Shown here piece after piece: positions 1 to 6,486 of a stretch of 7,375 nt of DNA. The position numbers and the translations under genes are program-made. Source of the stretch: Sphingomonas sp. (lineage in GTDB: Bacteria; Pseudomonadota; Alphaproteobacteria; Sphingomonadales; Sphingomonadaceae); the NCBI GenBank assembly GCA_013812805.1, contig JACCSV010000016.1, forward strand, positions 1 through 7,375. The letters are read 5' to 3'. Position 1 is the first letter of the stretch. The number at the start of each line of letters is the position of its first letter. The notes under the pieces were generated by a model. It saw only the letters and a list, made by a program, of their open reading frames with translations. It ran no database searches and was not told the origin of the DNA.

Positions 1-1610
1 CGGCTGCCAAGCTGATCGTCACCGAGGACGTCGGCAAGACCTTTGCTACGGAAAAGCTCGCTTTTCAGGCCGAGCATGAGAACCACCGGCGATGGCTATC
101 CTTCGACCTGCTGACCGGCCGCGTCGTCGAGGGCCATTATTCGTTCGAGGATCTGCTCGACAACGGCGTTGATCCGGCCGCTCTCGCGGAGTTGGCGACC
201 GGGGCCGGCACTCCCGACATCCTCGGCTTCGACCATTATCTGACCAGCGAGCGTTTCCTCGATCACCGGCTCGGCCGCTATCCCGAGGAGCCGGTTGGCG
301 GCAACGGGCGGGAGACCTATGTCGACGTCGAGGCGGTGAGGATCGCCAAGCTCAAGCATCAGCTCGGCCCCGGCAAGCGGCTTCGCGAACTCTGGGAGCG
401 CTACCGGCTGCCGATCGCGATCACCGAGGTGCACCACGGCTGCACGCGCGAGGAACAGGTGCGCTGGCTGCACGAGGTTTGGACCGCCGCCGAGCGCGAG
501 CGTGCTCGCGGTGCCGATATCCGCGCAGTGACCTTGTGGGCGCTGTTCGGGATGGTCGACTGGTGCTCGATGCTGACCCGGCGCGAGGGCGTCCACGAAC
601 CCGGCGCGTTCGACACGCGCTCCGAAAAACCGCGGCCGACGATGCTCGCAAAAGCGGCAGCCAGGCTCGCGCGCGGCGAGAAGCTGTCGCATCCGGCGCT
701 GCAGAGCCGCGGCTGGTGGGCGCGGCCCGGCCGCACTTATGCACGGCGGAGGTACGATATGCTGCCGAAAAGCGCGCTTCGCACGGCGCAGCCGATCCTG
801 ATCACTGGCGCTACCGGCACTCTTGGACAGGCGTTCGGGCGCATCTGCGCGCACCGCGGCCTGCCGTTCGTCCTCACCGCGCGCGGCGATCTCGACATCA
901 CCAGTGAAGAATCGATCGCAGCGGCGATCGAGCGGCACAAGCCGTGGGCGGTGATCAATACCGCCGGTTTCGTCCGCGTCGATGAAGCCGAGGCCAATTA
1001 CGCCGAATGCTTCGAGAGCAACGTCACCGGGCCGGAGCTGCTCGGCAAGGCCTGCAAGCTGCATGGCATTCCGCTGGTCACCTTCTCCTCGGACCTGGTG
1101 TTCGACGGACAGCTCGGCCGCTCTTATGTCGAGCCGGACGAGCCGGCGCCGGTGTGCGGCTACGGGCGCAGCAAGGCCGAGGTCGAAGCGCGGCTGATGG
1201 AAATCGACCCGGATTCGCTGATCGTTCGGACCAGCGCCTTCTTCGGTCCGTGGGACCGCCATAACTTCGTCTACAACACGGTCTTCGCGCTGCGGCGCGG
1301 CGAGGTCGTCACCGCAAGCGACAAGACGGTGGTGTCACCGACCTACGTTCCCGATCTCGTCCACTCCGCGCTCGACTTGCTGCTCGACGAGGAAAAGGGC
1401 GTCTGGCACCTTACGAACCAGGGCGCGGTTAGCTGGCACGTGCTTGCGTGCGAGATCGCCGACCGCGCCCAGCTCGACCGCAAGCAGGTCCGAGCGGCGC
1501 AAGATTGCGTCGCTGCAAACACCAGCCTGGTCAGCAAGCGCGGCATCCTGCTGAGGCCGCTCGACAGCGCTCTAGACGACTTCATGAGTAGCGCCGAGAC
1601 GCTACGCTAA
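1..1610 (+). CDS. Family 1 glycosidase-like domain fused to RmlD-type sugar-nucleotide reductase (5' partial)
   Basis: The frame is open from base 3 to the TAA at 1608-1610, giving 535 visible residues; no convincing start lies inside, so the gene begins upstream. Visible residues 1-235 resemble the C-terminal half of a family 1 glycoside hydrolase barrel. GFDHYLTSERF takes the place of the family's 'G(I/L)NYYT' strand, ITEVHHG (Glu142) the place of the nucleophile motif ITENG, and the ALFGMVDW stretch the place of the last barrel strand. After a basic linker (about 236-262) comes an RmlD/extended-SDR domain. It has a Rossmann motif TGATGTLGQ (about 268-276), FSSDLVFDG (Ser362/Ser363) and the catalytic YxxxK (Tyr387, Lys391). 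RmlD reduces dTDP-4-dehydrorhamnose in rhamnose synthesis; the actual substrate here is unknown. A surface-polysaccharide role is inferred. Fusions of this kind are, as I recall, known in alphaproteobacteria. The barrel's acid/base residue would lie outside the window, so hydrolase activity cannot be judged. Confidence 0.85.
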   Translation, partial: AAKLIVTEDVGKTFATEKLAFQAEHENHRRWLSFDLLTGRVVEGHYSFEDLLDNGVDPAALAELATGAGTPDILGFDHYLTSERFLDHRLGRYPEEPVGGNGRETYVDVEAVRIAKLKHQLGPGKRLRELWERYRLPIAITEVHHGCTREEQVRWLHEVWTAAERERARGADIRAVTLWALFGMVDWCSMLTRREGVHEPGAFDTRSEKPRPTMLAKAAARLARGEKLSHPALQSRGWWARPGRTYARRRYDMLPKSALRTAQPILITGATGTLGQAFGRICAHRGLPFVLTARGDLDITSEESIAAAIERHKPWAVINTAGFVRVDEAEANYAECFESNVTGPELLGKACKLHGIPLVTFSSDLVFDGQLGRSYVEPDEPAPVCGYGRSKAEVEARLMEIDPDSLIVRTSAFFGPWDRHNFVYNTVFALRRGEVVTASDKTVVSPTYVPDLVHSALDLLLDEEKGVWHLTNQGAVSWHVLACEIADRAQLDRKQVRAAQDCVAANTSLVSKRGILLRPLDSALDDFMSSAETLR

Positions 1611-1695
1611 CCCGATTCGATCGCTCGACGCACGCTAGCGACGGACACTTCGGCCCGCTCGAGCTTTCTCCCGCAAGCAAGGAAGCGGAGTGCCG

Positions 1696-2460
1696 ATGCG
1701 TCAGAACTGGCCAGAGCGAATGTGGATCGTGCGACATGGCCAAAGCCAGGGCAATGTCGCTCGCGACGAGGCCGATGAAGCTGGGTTGCACGAGATTGGC
1801 ATCGATGTGCGCGACGTCGACGTGCCGCTGTCCGAGCTCGGTTTCCGCCAGGCGGAGGCGACCGGCCGCTGGTTCGCGCAGCTTCCCGACGGCGAGCGGC
1901 CCGACATCATCCTGTCATCGCCTTATGTTCGCGCGCGGCAGACGGCCAAAGCGATCTGCGAGGCTGGAGCGCTCCGCGGCGGCCCGCAAAAACCGATCGT
2001 CGACGAGCGGTTGCGCGAGCGCGAGTTCGGGATCTTCGACCGGCTGACGACGGCGGGCACCCGCGCCCGATTCCCCGAAGAAGCCGAGCACCGCGCGATG
2101 CTCGGCAAATTCTATCACCGCCCGCCGGGCGGCGAGAGCTGGGCCGACGTCATCCTGCGGCTGCGCTCGATGCTCAACACCATCAACCTGCACTACAACG
2201 ACAAGCGCGTGCTGGTCGTTTGCCACCAGGTCGTGGTGCTGTGCCTGCGCTACATTCTGGAAGAACTGGAAGAAGGCGAGATCCTGGCGATCGACAAGCA
2301 GGCCGACATCCTCAACTGCGGCATTTGCGTCTATGATTTCGAGCCCGACACCGAAGGCTTGTGTGCGCCGAAACTGACGCTGTGGAACCACGGCGCTCCC
2401 CTCGAGGCAGAAGGCGCGCCCAAGACCGCCGAGCCGGACGCGGTAGTCGGCTCGCGATGA
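1696..2460 (+). CDS. Histidine phosphatase family protein (phosphoglycerate mutase-like)
   Basis: The 254-residue product belongs to the histidine phosphatase (phosphoglycerate mutase-like) superfamily, cytosolic enzymes that transfer phosphate through a phosphohistidine. The N-terminal signature IVRHGQSQGN carries the nucleophile His14. SSPYVRARQTA (74-84) supplies the phosphate-pocket arginine, REREFG (107-112) the acidic residue, and VVCHQ the second histidine, His177. The substrate cannot be told from sequence: mutase, fructose-bisphosphatase-like and general phosphatases share these motifs. I chose ATG 1696 because GGAG at 1687-1690 sits 5 bases upstream and the protein then begins shortly before the RHG motif; GTG 1690, two codons upstream, is possible. 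An 85-base gap separates it from the reductase gene. Its TGA overlaps the ATG of nnrD, so the two are probably translationally coupled. The last 20 or so residues (after about 232) look low-complexity and are probably not part of the fold. Confidence 0.9.
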   Translation: MRQNWPERMWIVRHGQSQGNVARDEADEAGLHEIGIDVRDVDVPLSELGFRQAEATGRWFAQLPDGERPDIILSSPYVRARQTAKAICEAGALRGGPQKPIVDERLREREFGIFDRLTTAGTRARFPEEAEHRAMLGKFYHRPPGGESWADVILRLRSMLNTINLHYNDKRVLVVCHQVVVLCLRYILEELEEGEILAIDKQADILNCGICVYDFEPDTEGLCAPKLTLWNHGAPLEAEGAPKTAEPDAVVGSR

Positions 2461-3326
2461 AGCCGCCGAAGAACCTGACTCGAACGACGCTCCGCGCCTT
2501 CCCGCTGCCGCGCCAGGAGGATAGCGGAAAGGATGCGCACGGACGACTGCTGATCGTCGGTGGAAATCGCCTGGTGCCCGGCGCAGGAGTGCTGTGCGCA
2601 ACGGCCGCCCTGCGCAGCGGCGCCGGCCAGGTGCGGGTAGCGACCGTCGCCAGTGTCGCGCCTGGGCTTGCCTTGCTGATGCCGGAGGTGCTGGTCGTGC
2701 CGCTCGCCGAAAACCGCGACGGCGACTGCGCGCGAAGCTCCGTCCGCGAAGTGCAGCAACAGGTCGAAGGCATAGACGCGATCGTCGCGGGGCCCGGCAT
2801 CCGTCCAGGCAGAGTCACCGGGGCGATCGGCAAGACTTTACTGGCGTCCGACCGGCCAATGGCGCTCGACGCCGGCCTGCTCCACGCCTTGCCGCCACTG
2901 GCCGCGCATTGCCGGAAGGCATCCGTTCCGCCGGTACTGCTTCCGCACTCGCGCGAAATGGCGGCGATGCTCGAGGTCGACGAGGACGAGGTCGAGGCGG
3001 ACCCGCTGTCGGCGGCCCGCAACGCCGCCGAGCATTTCGGTGCGATCATCCTCGCCAAAGGCGCGGACAGCCATATCGCCGCGCCCGACGGCCGCGCCTG
3101 GACCTTCCGCGGCGGCGCTCCCGGGCTGGGCATTGCCGGCAGCGGCGACACGCTGGCGGGAATTGTCGGCGCGCTGCTCGCCCGCGGTGCGGACCCTCTC
3201 ACAGCTTTGCTTTGGGGCGTGCTCCTGCACGGAGAAGCCGGGGAAGCCCTGTCGCGCAAGATCGGCCCGGTTGGCTTCCTGGCCCGCGAAATCCCGGGCG
3301 AAATCCCGGCGCTGCTCGACCTTTAG
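2457..3326 (+). CDS. nnrD: ADP-dependent (S)-NAD(P)H-hydrate dehydratase, stand-alone
   Basis: The 289-residue protein matches the YjeF C-terminal domain, a ribokinase-like fold. This enzyme uses ADP to convert damaged (S)-NAD(P)H hydrate back to NAD(P)H. Visible features are LLIVGG (31-36) with the following Gly/Ala-rich helix, VAGPGI (110-115), AKGADSHIAAPDGR (200-213) and the nucleotide/catalytic motif GIAGSGDTLAG (225-235) with Asp231. The usual substrate-side motif TPHPGE is changed to LPHSRE (162-167). Many bacteria carry this domain fused behind an NnrE epimerase domain; here there is no epimerase half, and the upstream neighbour is a phosphatase. ATG 2457 is chosen because it overlaps the upstream stop as ATGA and leaves a normal N-terminus; an upstream in-frame GTG at 2361 would overlap the phosphatase by 100 bases. 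The 3' end overlaps the convergent pyruvate kinase gene by 4 bases. Confidence 0.9.
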   Translation: MKPPKNLTRTTLRAFPLPRQEDSGKDAHGRLLIVGGNRLVPGAGVLCATAALRSGAGQVRVATVASVAPGLALLMPEVLVVPLAENRDGDCARSSVREVQQQVEGIDAIVAGPGIRPGRVTGAIGKTLLASDRPMALDAGLLHALPPLAAHCRKASVPPVLLPHSREMAAMLEVDEDEVEADPLSAARNAAEHFGAIILAKGADSHIAAPDGRAWTFRGGAPGLGIAGSGDTLAGIVGALLARGADPLTALLWGVLLHGEAGEALSRKIGPVGFLAREIPGEIPALLDL

Positions 3327-4792
3327 GCTTCGGGCCGCGAATAGCCTTCCAGCTCGTCGCCAATCAGCTGCACGACATGGATGACGTTGGTCGACCCCGT
3401 CGTCCCGAATGGAACGCCAGCCATCAACACCAGCCGGTCGCCGCCCTCGGCGATATGGTGGCGAAGCGCCATCCGTTTGGCTTTCGCGACCATTTCCTCG
3501 AAGCTTGCGACATCGCGCGTATGGACCGCGTGGACTCCCCACAGCAGCCCCAGCCGCCGCGCCGCTGCCTGCGACGAGGTCATCGCCAGGATCGGCACCG
3601 ACGGCCGCTCCCGCGCGATCCGCCGCGCGGTCGAGCCGGAGCTGGTGTAGCAGACCATCGCCTTGGCCGAGATGGTGCGGGCGATCTGCCGTGCCGACCC
3701 GGCGAGCGCGTCGGCGGTCGTCGCCTCAAGCTCGGTCTGGGTGAAGTGGATCCGCGCCTCGTAGACTTGGTCGCGTTCGACGCTGCTGGCGATGCGGTCC
3801 ATCATCTGCACCGACTCGCACGGATATTGGCCGGCCGCGCTTTCGGCCGAGAGCATCACCACATCGGCCCCGTCATAGATTGCGGTGGCGACATCGGTGA
3901 CTTCGGCCCGCGTCGGCGAGGGCGAGCTGATCATCGATTCCAGCATCTGAGTCGCGACCACCACCGGCTTTCCGAACTGCCGCGCGCAGGCGACGATCCG
4001 GTTCTGCAGCGGTGGCACATCCTCGGGCGGAAGCTCGACTCCGAGATCGCCGCGGGCGACCATGACCCCGTCGGATAATTCGATGATCTCCGACAAGCGA
4101 TCGATCGCGGCGGGCTTTTCGATCTTCGCCATCAGCGCCGCCTTGTCGCCGATCAGCGACCGAGCCTCCGCGACGTCCTCGGGACGCTGCACGAAGGAGA
4201 GCGCGATCCAGTCCGCCTTCTGATCGAGCGCGAAGATCAGGTCGGCGCGGTCTTTTTCGGTGAGCGCCGGGATCGGTACCACCACGCCCGGCACGTTGAC
4301 GCCCTTGTGGTCGGAAACTCTCCCGCCGACCTGGATTTCGGTTACGATCCGGCGCTCCCCGGCCTCGAGCACCTTGAGCCGCACCTTGCCGTCGTCGATC
4401 AGCACCCGGTCGCCAACGCCGATGCTTTCGAACAACTCGGGGTGCGGCAGCTCGACTCGGCGTGAATTGCCAAGCGCGGTGTCGCCGTCGAGAACCAGCT
4501 GCTCGCCCTTGACGAGATCGGCGGACCCGCCCTTGAAATTGCCGACCCGAAGCTTGGGCCCCTGCAGGTCGAACAGGATCGTCGTCGGCCGCTTCAATTC
4601 CTTTTCCAGCGCCCGGATCGACTGCACCAGCTCGGCCTTTTGCGCCTGCTCACCGTGGCTCATGTTGATTCGGAAGGCGTCGGCGCCGAGTTGCATCAGG
4701 GTTCGAACCATGTCTGGACTGCTCGACACCGGGCCGAGCGTCGCCAGAATCTTCACCTTGCGCGATCGCGGCCTGAGAGATTCGCTTGCCAT
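3323..4792 (-). CDS. pyk: Pyruvate kinase
   Basis: The 489-residue enzyme converts phosphoenolpyruvate and ADP to pyruvate and ATP, the last step of glycolysis and of Entner-Doudoroff catabolism. All core motifs are present: KILATLGP (14-21), FRINMSHG (40-47, with Arg41, Asn43 and Ser45), FDLQGPKLRVG (74-84), MAKIEK with catalytic Lys223 and metal ligand Glu225, VARGDLG with Asp249, and VATQMLESM followed by the PTRAE region (279-297). The B domain (about 86-175) and C-terminal domain (about 350-489) are complete, and there is no extra C-terminal domain. At the positions that separate potassium-dependent from independent enzymes it has Leu76, Gln77, Lys80 and Val83, the independent type. I chose ATG 4792 because an AAGGA lies 4 bases upstream and homologues start close to this point; a TTG at 4834 gives a 14-residue extension with no homology I recognise. 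It is divergent from gapR and convergent with nnrD. Confidence 0.97.
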   Translation of the reverse strand: MASESLRPRSRKVKILATLGPVSSSPDMVRTLMQLGADAFRINMSHGEQAQKAELVQSIRALEKELKRPTTILFDLQGPKLRVGNFKGGSADLVKGEQLVLDGDTALGNSRRVELPHPELFESIGVGDRVLIDDGKVRLKVLEAGERRIVTEIQVGGRVSDHKGVNVPGVVVPIPALTEKDRADLIFALDQKADWIALSFVQRPEDVAEARSLIGDKAALMAKIEKPAAIDRLSEIIELSDGVMVARGDLGVELPPEDVPPLQNRIVACARQFGKPVVVATQMLESMISSPSPTRAEVTDVATAIYDGADVVMLSAESAAGQYPCESVQMMDRIASSVERDQVYEARIHFTQTELEATTADALAGSARQIARTISAKAMVCYTSSGSTARRIARERPSVPILAMTSSQAAARRLGLLWGVHAVHTRDVASFEEMVAKAKRMALRHHIAEGGDRLVLMAGVPFGTTGSTNVIHVVQLIGDELEGYSRPEA

Positions 4793-4842
4793 GCGGTCCT
4801 TCGCTGCTCCGAGGGGCTGTTGGAGGCCCGCCAATCAAGCCT

Positions 4843-4912
4843 GCCAATAGTCGATGGGTGTGACGGTTCAACCGGCTTGAGCCGGTTCTGCTCCTCGCCT
4901 AGAGCCGCGGCG
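4843..4912. promoter_or_regulatory. Putative divergent pyk / gapR promoter region
   Basis: The 148-base gap between the pyk and gapR starts must drive both genes. On the minus strand, TTGAAC (4871-4866) and TATTGG (4849-4844) are 16 bases apart, which would give a pyk leader of roughly 45 bases. On the plus strand, TTGAGC (4877-4882) and TAGAGC (4900-4905) are 17 bases apart, ahead of gapR. Both -10 boxes match the consensus poorly, so the positions are tentative; that the gap holds promoters is much safer. Confidence 0.35.
4864..4887. repeat. Nested CGGTT/AACCG dyads, possible operator
   Basis: CGGTT (4864-4868), AACCGGC (4870-4876) and GCCGGTT (4881-4887) alternate. They form a 5-bp dyad with a 1-base centre and a perfect 7-bp dyad with a 4-base centre (ttga), sharing the middle arm. 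The dyads overlap both candidate -35 boxes. A shared operator for pyk and gapR is inferred. A small hairpin is also possible, but no T-run follows on either strand, so it is not a simple terminator. Confidence 0.5.
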
Positions 4913-4940
4913 GCAAATTCTTGCATTCACGGAGTAAAGC

Positions 4941-5183
4941 ATGGCGGAGGGCACCGTCGCGGCAGATCAGCTGCGACTGTTTATCGAGCGTATCGAACGG
5001 CTTGAGGAAGAGAAAAAGGCGATCGCCGACGATGTCCGCGACGTCTATTCGGAGGCCAAGTCCAACGGCTATTGCGCCAAGACGATGCGCAAGGTGGTCG
5101 CGCTTCGGCGGATGGAAGCCCACGACCGCCAGGAGGCGGACGCGCTGATCGAAACCTATCGCGCTGCGCTCGGCCTCGGCTAA
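4941..5183 (+). CDS. gapR: GapR family DNA-binding nucleoid protein (DUF2312)
   Basis: The 80-residue protein is the DUF2312/GapR family. In Caulobacter, GapR is a nucleoid-associated protein that binds AT-rich, overtwisted DNA ahead of replication forks and RNA polymerase and helps topoisomerases. Visible features are an N-terminal charged helix (about 9-40, with RIERLEEEKKAIADDV) that in the family forms a coiled coil, then DVYSEAKSNGY (about 34-44) and a basic helix TMRKVVALRRME (about 48-59), which with its neighbours lines the DNA clamp. The length is close to the family's usual 80-90 residues. GGAG at 4931-4934 lies 6 bases before the ATG. It leads the run toward yebC, ruvC and ruvA, with 12 bases between its stop and yebC. 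The symbol is by family; whether this is the sole functional GapR of the organism is unknown. Confidence 0.9.
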   Translation: MAEGTVAADQLRLFIERIERLEEEKKAIADDVRDVYSEAKSNGYCAKTMRKVVALRRMEAHDRQEADALIETYRAALGLG

Positions 5184-5195
5184 AGGTTCAGCGCG

Positions 5196-5939
5196 ATGGC
5201 CGGTCACAGCAAATATAAGAACATCATGCACCGCAAGGGCGCGCAGGACAAAAAGCGCTCGACGATGTTCTCCAAACTGTCGCGCGAAATCACCGTCGCG
5301 GCGAAGATGGGGCTGCCCGATCCGGAGATGAATGCGCGGCTCCGCGCCGCGGTCCTTGCCGCCAAGGCGCAGTCGGTGCCCAAGGACAATATCCAGCGCT
5401 CGATCGACAAGGCGTCGAGCAGCGATGCCGAGAATTACGAGGAGATCCGCTACGAAGGCTTCGGCCCTGGCGGCGTGTCCCTGATCGTCGAAGCCTTGAG
5501 CGACAACCGCAACCGCACCGCCACCAACGTGCGTACGATCTTCTCCAAGAATGGCGGCAACCTCGGCGCCAGCGGCAGCGTCAGCCATGGCTTCGAGCGG
5601 GTCGGGCTGATCGAATATCCGGGCAGCGCCGGGGATTCCGACAAGGTGCTCGAAGCCGCGATCGAGGCCGGTGCCGACGACGTCGAGTCCGACGAAGACG
5701 GCCACCAGATCTGGACCAGCATCGAAACCTTGCACGAGGTCGCCAAGGCGCTGGAGCCGATGCTCGGCGAGTCGGAAGGGGCCAAGCTCGCGTGGAAGCC
5801 GTCGACGCAGGTCGAGGTCCGCGGCGACGATGCCGCCAGCCTGGTCAAGCTGATCGACGCGCTCGAGGATGACGACGACGTCCAGACCGTCTGGGGCAAT
5901 TACGACGTGCCGGACGAGGAGCTGGAGCGGCTCGGCTGA
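5196..5939 (+). CDS. yebC: YebC/PmpR/TACO1 family regulator or translation factor
   Basis: The 247-residue protein has the standard length and the strongly conserved start MAGHSKYKNIMHRKGAQD, followed by the FSKLSREI and KAQSVPKDNIQRSI helices (about 25-85), EIRYEGFGPGGVSLIVE (about 84-100) and the NGGNLGASGSVSHGF loop (about 118-133). Family members have been described as DNA-binding transcriptional regulators (PmpR). More recently, bacterial and mitochondrial members (TACO1) have been described as ribosome-associated factors that relieve stalling on difficult peptides such as polyproline; sequence alone does not decide. Residue 7 is Tyr where many relatives have Trp. Its weak Shine-Dalgarno, AAAGG, overlaps the gapR stop codon, 9 bases before the ATG. 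The stop TGA (5937-5939) overlaps the apparent CTG start of ruvC, so ruvC translation probably depends on ribosomes finishing yebC. The yebC-ruvC-ruvA order is common in bacteria. Confidence 0.96.
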   Translation: MAGHSKYKNIMHRKGAQDKKRSTMFSKLSREITVAAKMGLPDPEMNARLRAAVLAAKAQSVPKDNIQRSIDKASSSDAENYEEIRYEGFGPGGVSLIVEALSDNRNRTATNVRTIFSKNGGNLGASGSVSHGFERVGLIEYPGSAGDSDKVLEAAIEAGADDVESDEDGHQIWTSIETLHEVAKALEPMLGESEGAKLAWKPSTQVEVRGDDAASLVKLIDALEDDDDVQTVWGNYDVPDEELERLG

Positions 5940-6427
5940 TCATTCTCGGCCTCGACCCCGGCCTCGGCACCACCGGGTGGGGGCTGATCCGGGCCGAGGG
6001 CAATCGCTTGAGCCACATCGCCAACGGTGAATTCAAGACCAATGCCTCGGCGCCGTTGCCCGAGCGTCTCGCGACCCTTGCCGACCAGCTTGAAGCGCTG
6101 CTTCGCGAACACTCGCCCGATGCTGCCGCGGTCGAAGAGGTGTTCGTCAACAAGAACCCGCAATCGACGCTCAAGCTCGGCCAGGCGCGCGGCGTTGCGT
6201 TGATGCTCGCCGCTCGATCCGGCATCGCCGTCGGCGAATATGCGCCGAGCCTGGTCAAGAAAGCCGTGGTCGGCACCGGTTCGGCGGAAAAGCCGCAGGT
6301 GCACGCAATGATCTCTCGGCTGCTGCCGGGAGCGAAGATTGCCGGCTCAGATGCCGCCGACGCGCTTGCCGTGGCAATCACCCACGCCCATCATCTCGCC
6401 ACCCACTCCCGTTCGTCCCGAGCGTAG
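5936..6427 (+). CDS. ruvC: Crossover junction endodeoxyribonuclease RuvC, apparent CTG start
   Basis: RuvC is the dimeric metal-dependent nuclease that resolves Holliday junctions with RuvAB. All four catalytic acids are visible when the frame is read from 5936: Asp7 in ILGLDPG, Glu67 in AVEEVF, and Asp139 and Asp142 in GSDAADALAVAITH. These correspond to E. coli Asp7, Glu66, Asp138 and Asp141. VNKNPQSTLKLGQARG (71-86) is also typical. Between the in-frame stop at 5870 and the conserved N-terminus there is no ATG, GTG or TTG; CTG 5936 gives the expected N-terminal length and has GGAG at 5924-5927, 8 bases upstream. Starting at the next usual codon, TTG 6008, would remove Asp7. The ATC or ATT codons just after CTG are less likely starts. 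The last five residues (RSSRA) and the TAG lie inside an inverted repeat. The product is 163 residues, slightly short for the family. Confidence 0.92.
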   Translation: MIILGLDPGLGTTGWGLIRAEGNRLSHIANGEFKTNASAPLPERLATLADQLEALLREHSPDAAAVEEVFVNKNPQSTLKLGQARGVALMLAARSGIAVGEYAPSLVKKAVVGTGSAEKPQVHAMISRLLPGAKIAGSDAADALAVAITHAHHLATHSRSSRA

Positions 6428-6486
6428 TCGAGGGGCGCTGGCACCACCCTCGCACTCACGCCCCTCGACTTCGCTCGGGACGAACG
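6410..6486. repeat. 28-bp paired inverted repeat at the ruvC/ruvA junction (REP-like)
   Basis: The left arm (6410-6437) and right arm (6459-6486) are reverse complements over 28 bp with one mismatch (T6425 opposite T6471), separated by a 21-base centre. The right arm contains cctcgacttcgctcggga, a motif I recall as dispersed between genes in sphingomonads and related bacteria. It can fold into a long hairpin in DNA or mRNA. No T-run follows, so it is not a classical terminator, though it could affect mRNA decay or partly stop transcription before ruvA. The left arm supplies the last five codons and stop of ruvC. Confidence 0.9.

Noticed and set aside
96..1262. Long open frame (388 codons) on the minus strand opposite the glycosidase-like/RmlD gene
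   Set aside because: It is antisense to a well-supported gene; its Arg/Ala/Gly-rich product has no recognisable motif. High GC makes such empty frames common.
1621..1641. Possible hairpin after the reductase gene (tcgct ... agcga, with the palindrome cgctagcg)
   Set aside because: The stem is only 5 bp with an 11-base loop and no T-run, so it does not support a terminator; the 85-base gap shows no convincing promoter either.
1915..2601. 228-codon minus-strand frame opposite the phosphatase and start of nnrD
   Set aside because: It is antisense to intact catalytic motifs and has no motifs or plausible ribosome site of its own.
2594..4078. 494-codon plus-strand frame spanning nnrD and the 3' half of pyk
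   Set aside because: It crosses two clear genes in different frames, and its product is Arg/Gly/Ala-rich without domain motifs, typical of a GC-driven shadow.
4870..4887. 7-bp stem with ttga loop as a transcription terminator
   Set aside because: It lies between two divergent starts and lacks a T-run on either strand; an operator is the better guess.
4899..5735. 278-codon minus-strand frame opposite gapR and yebC
   Set aside because: Both sense genes have strong family matches over their whole length; the antisense product shows no family signature.
6008..6427. ruvC starting at TTG 6008
   Set aside because: This would remove the first 24 residues including catalytic Asp7 and the first beta strand, while the upstream in-frame codons clearly encode the conserved RuvC N-terminus.
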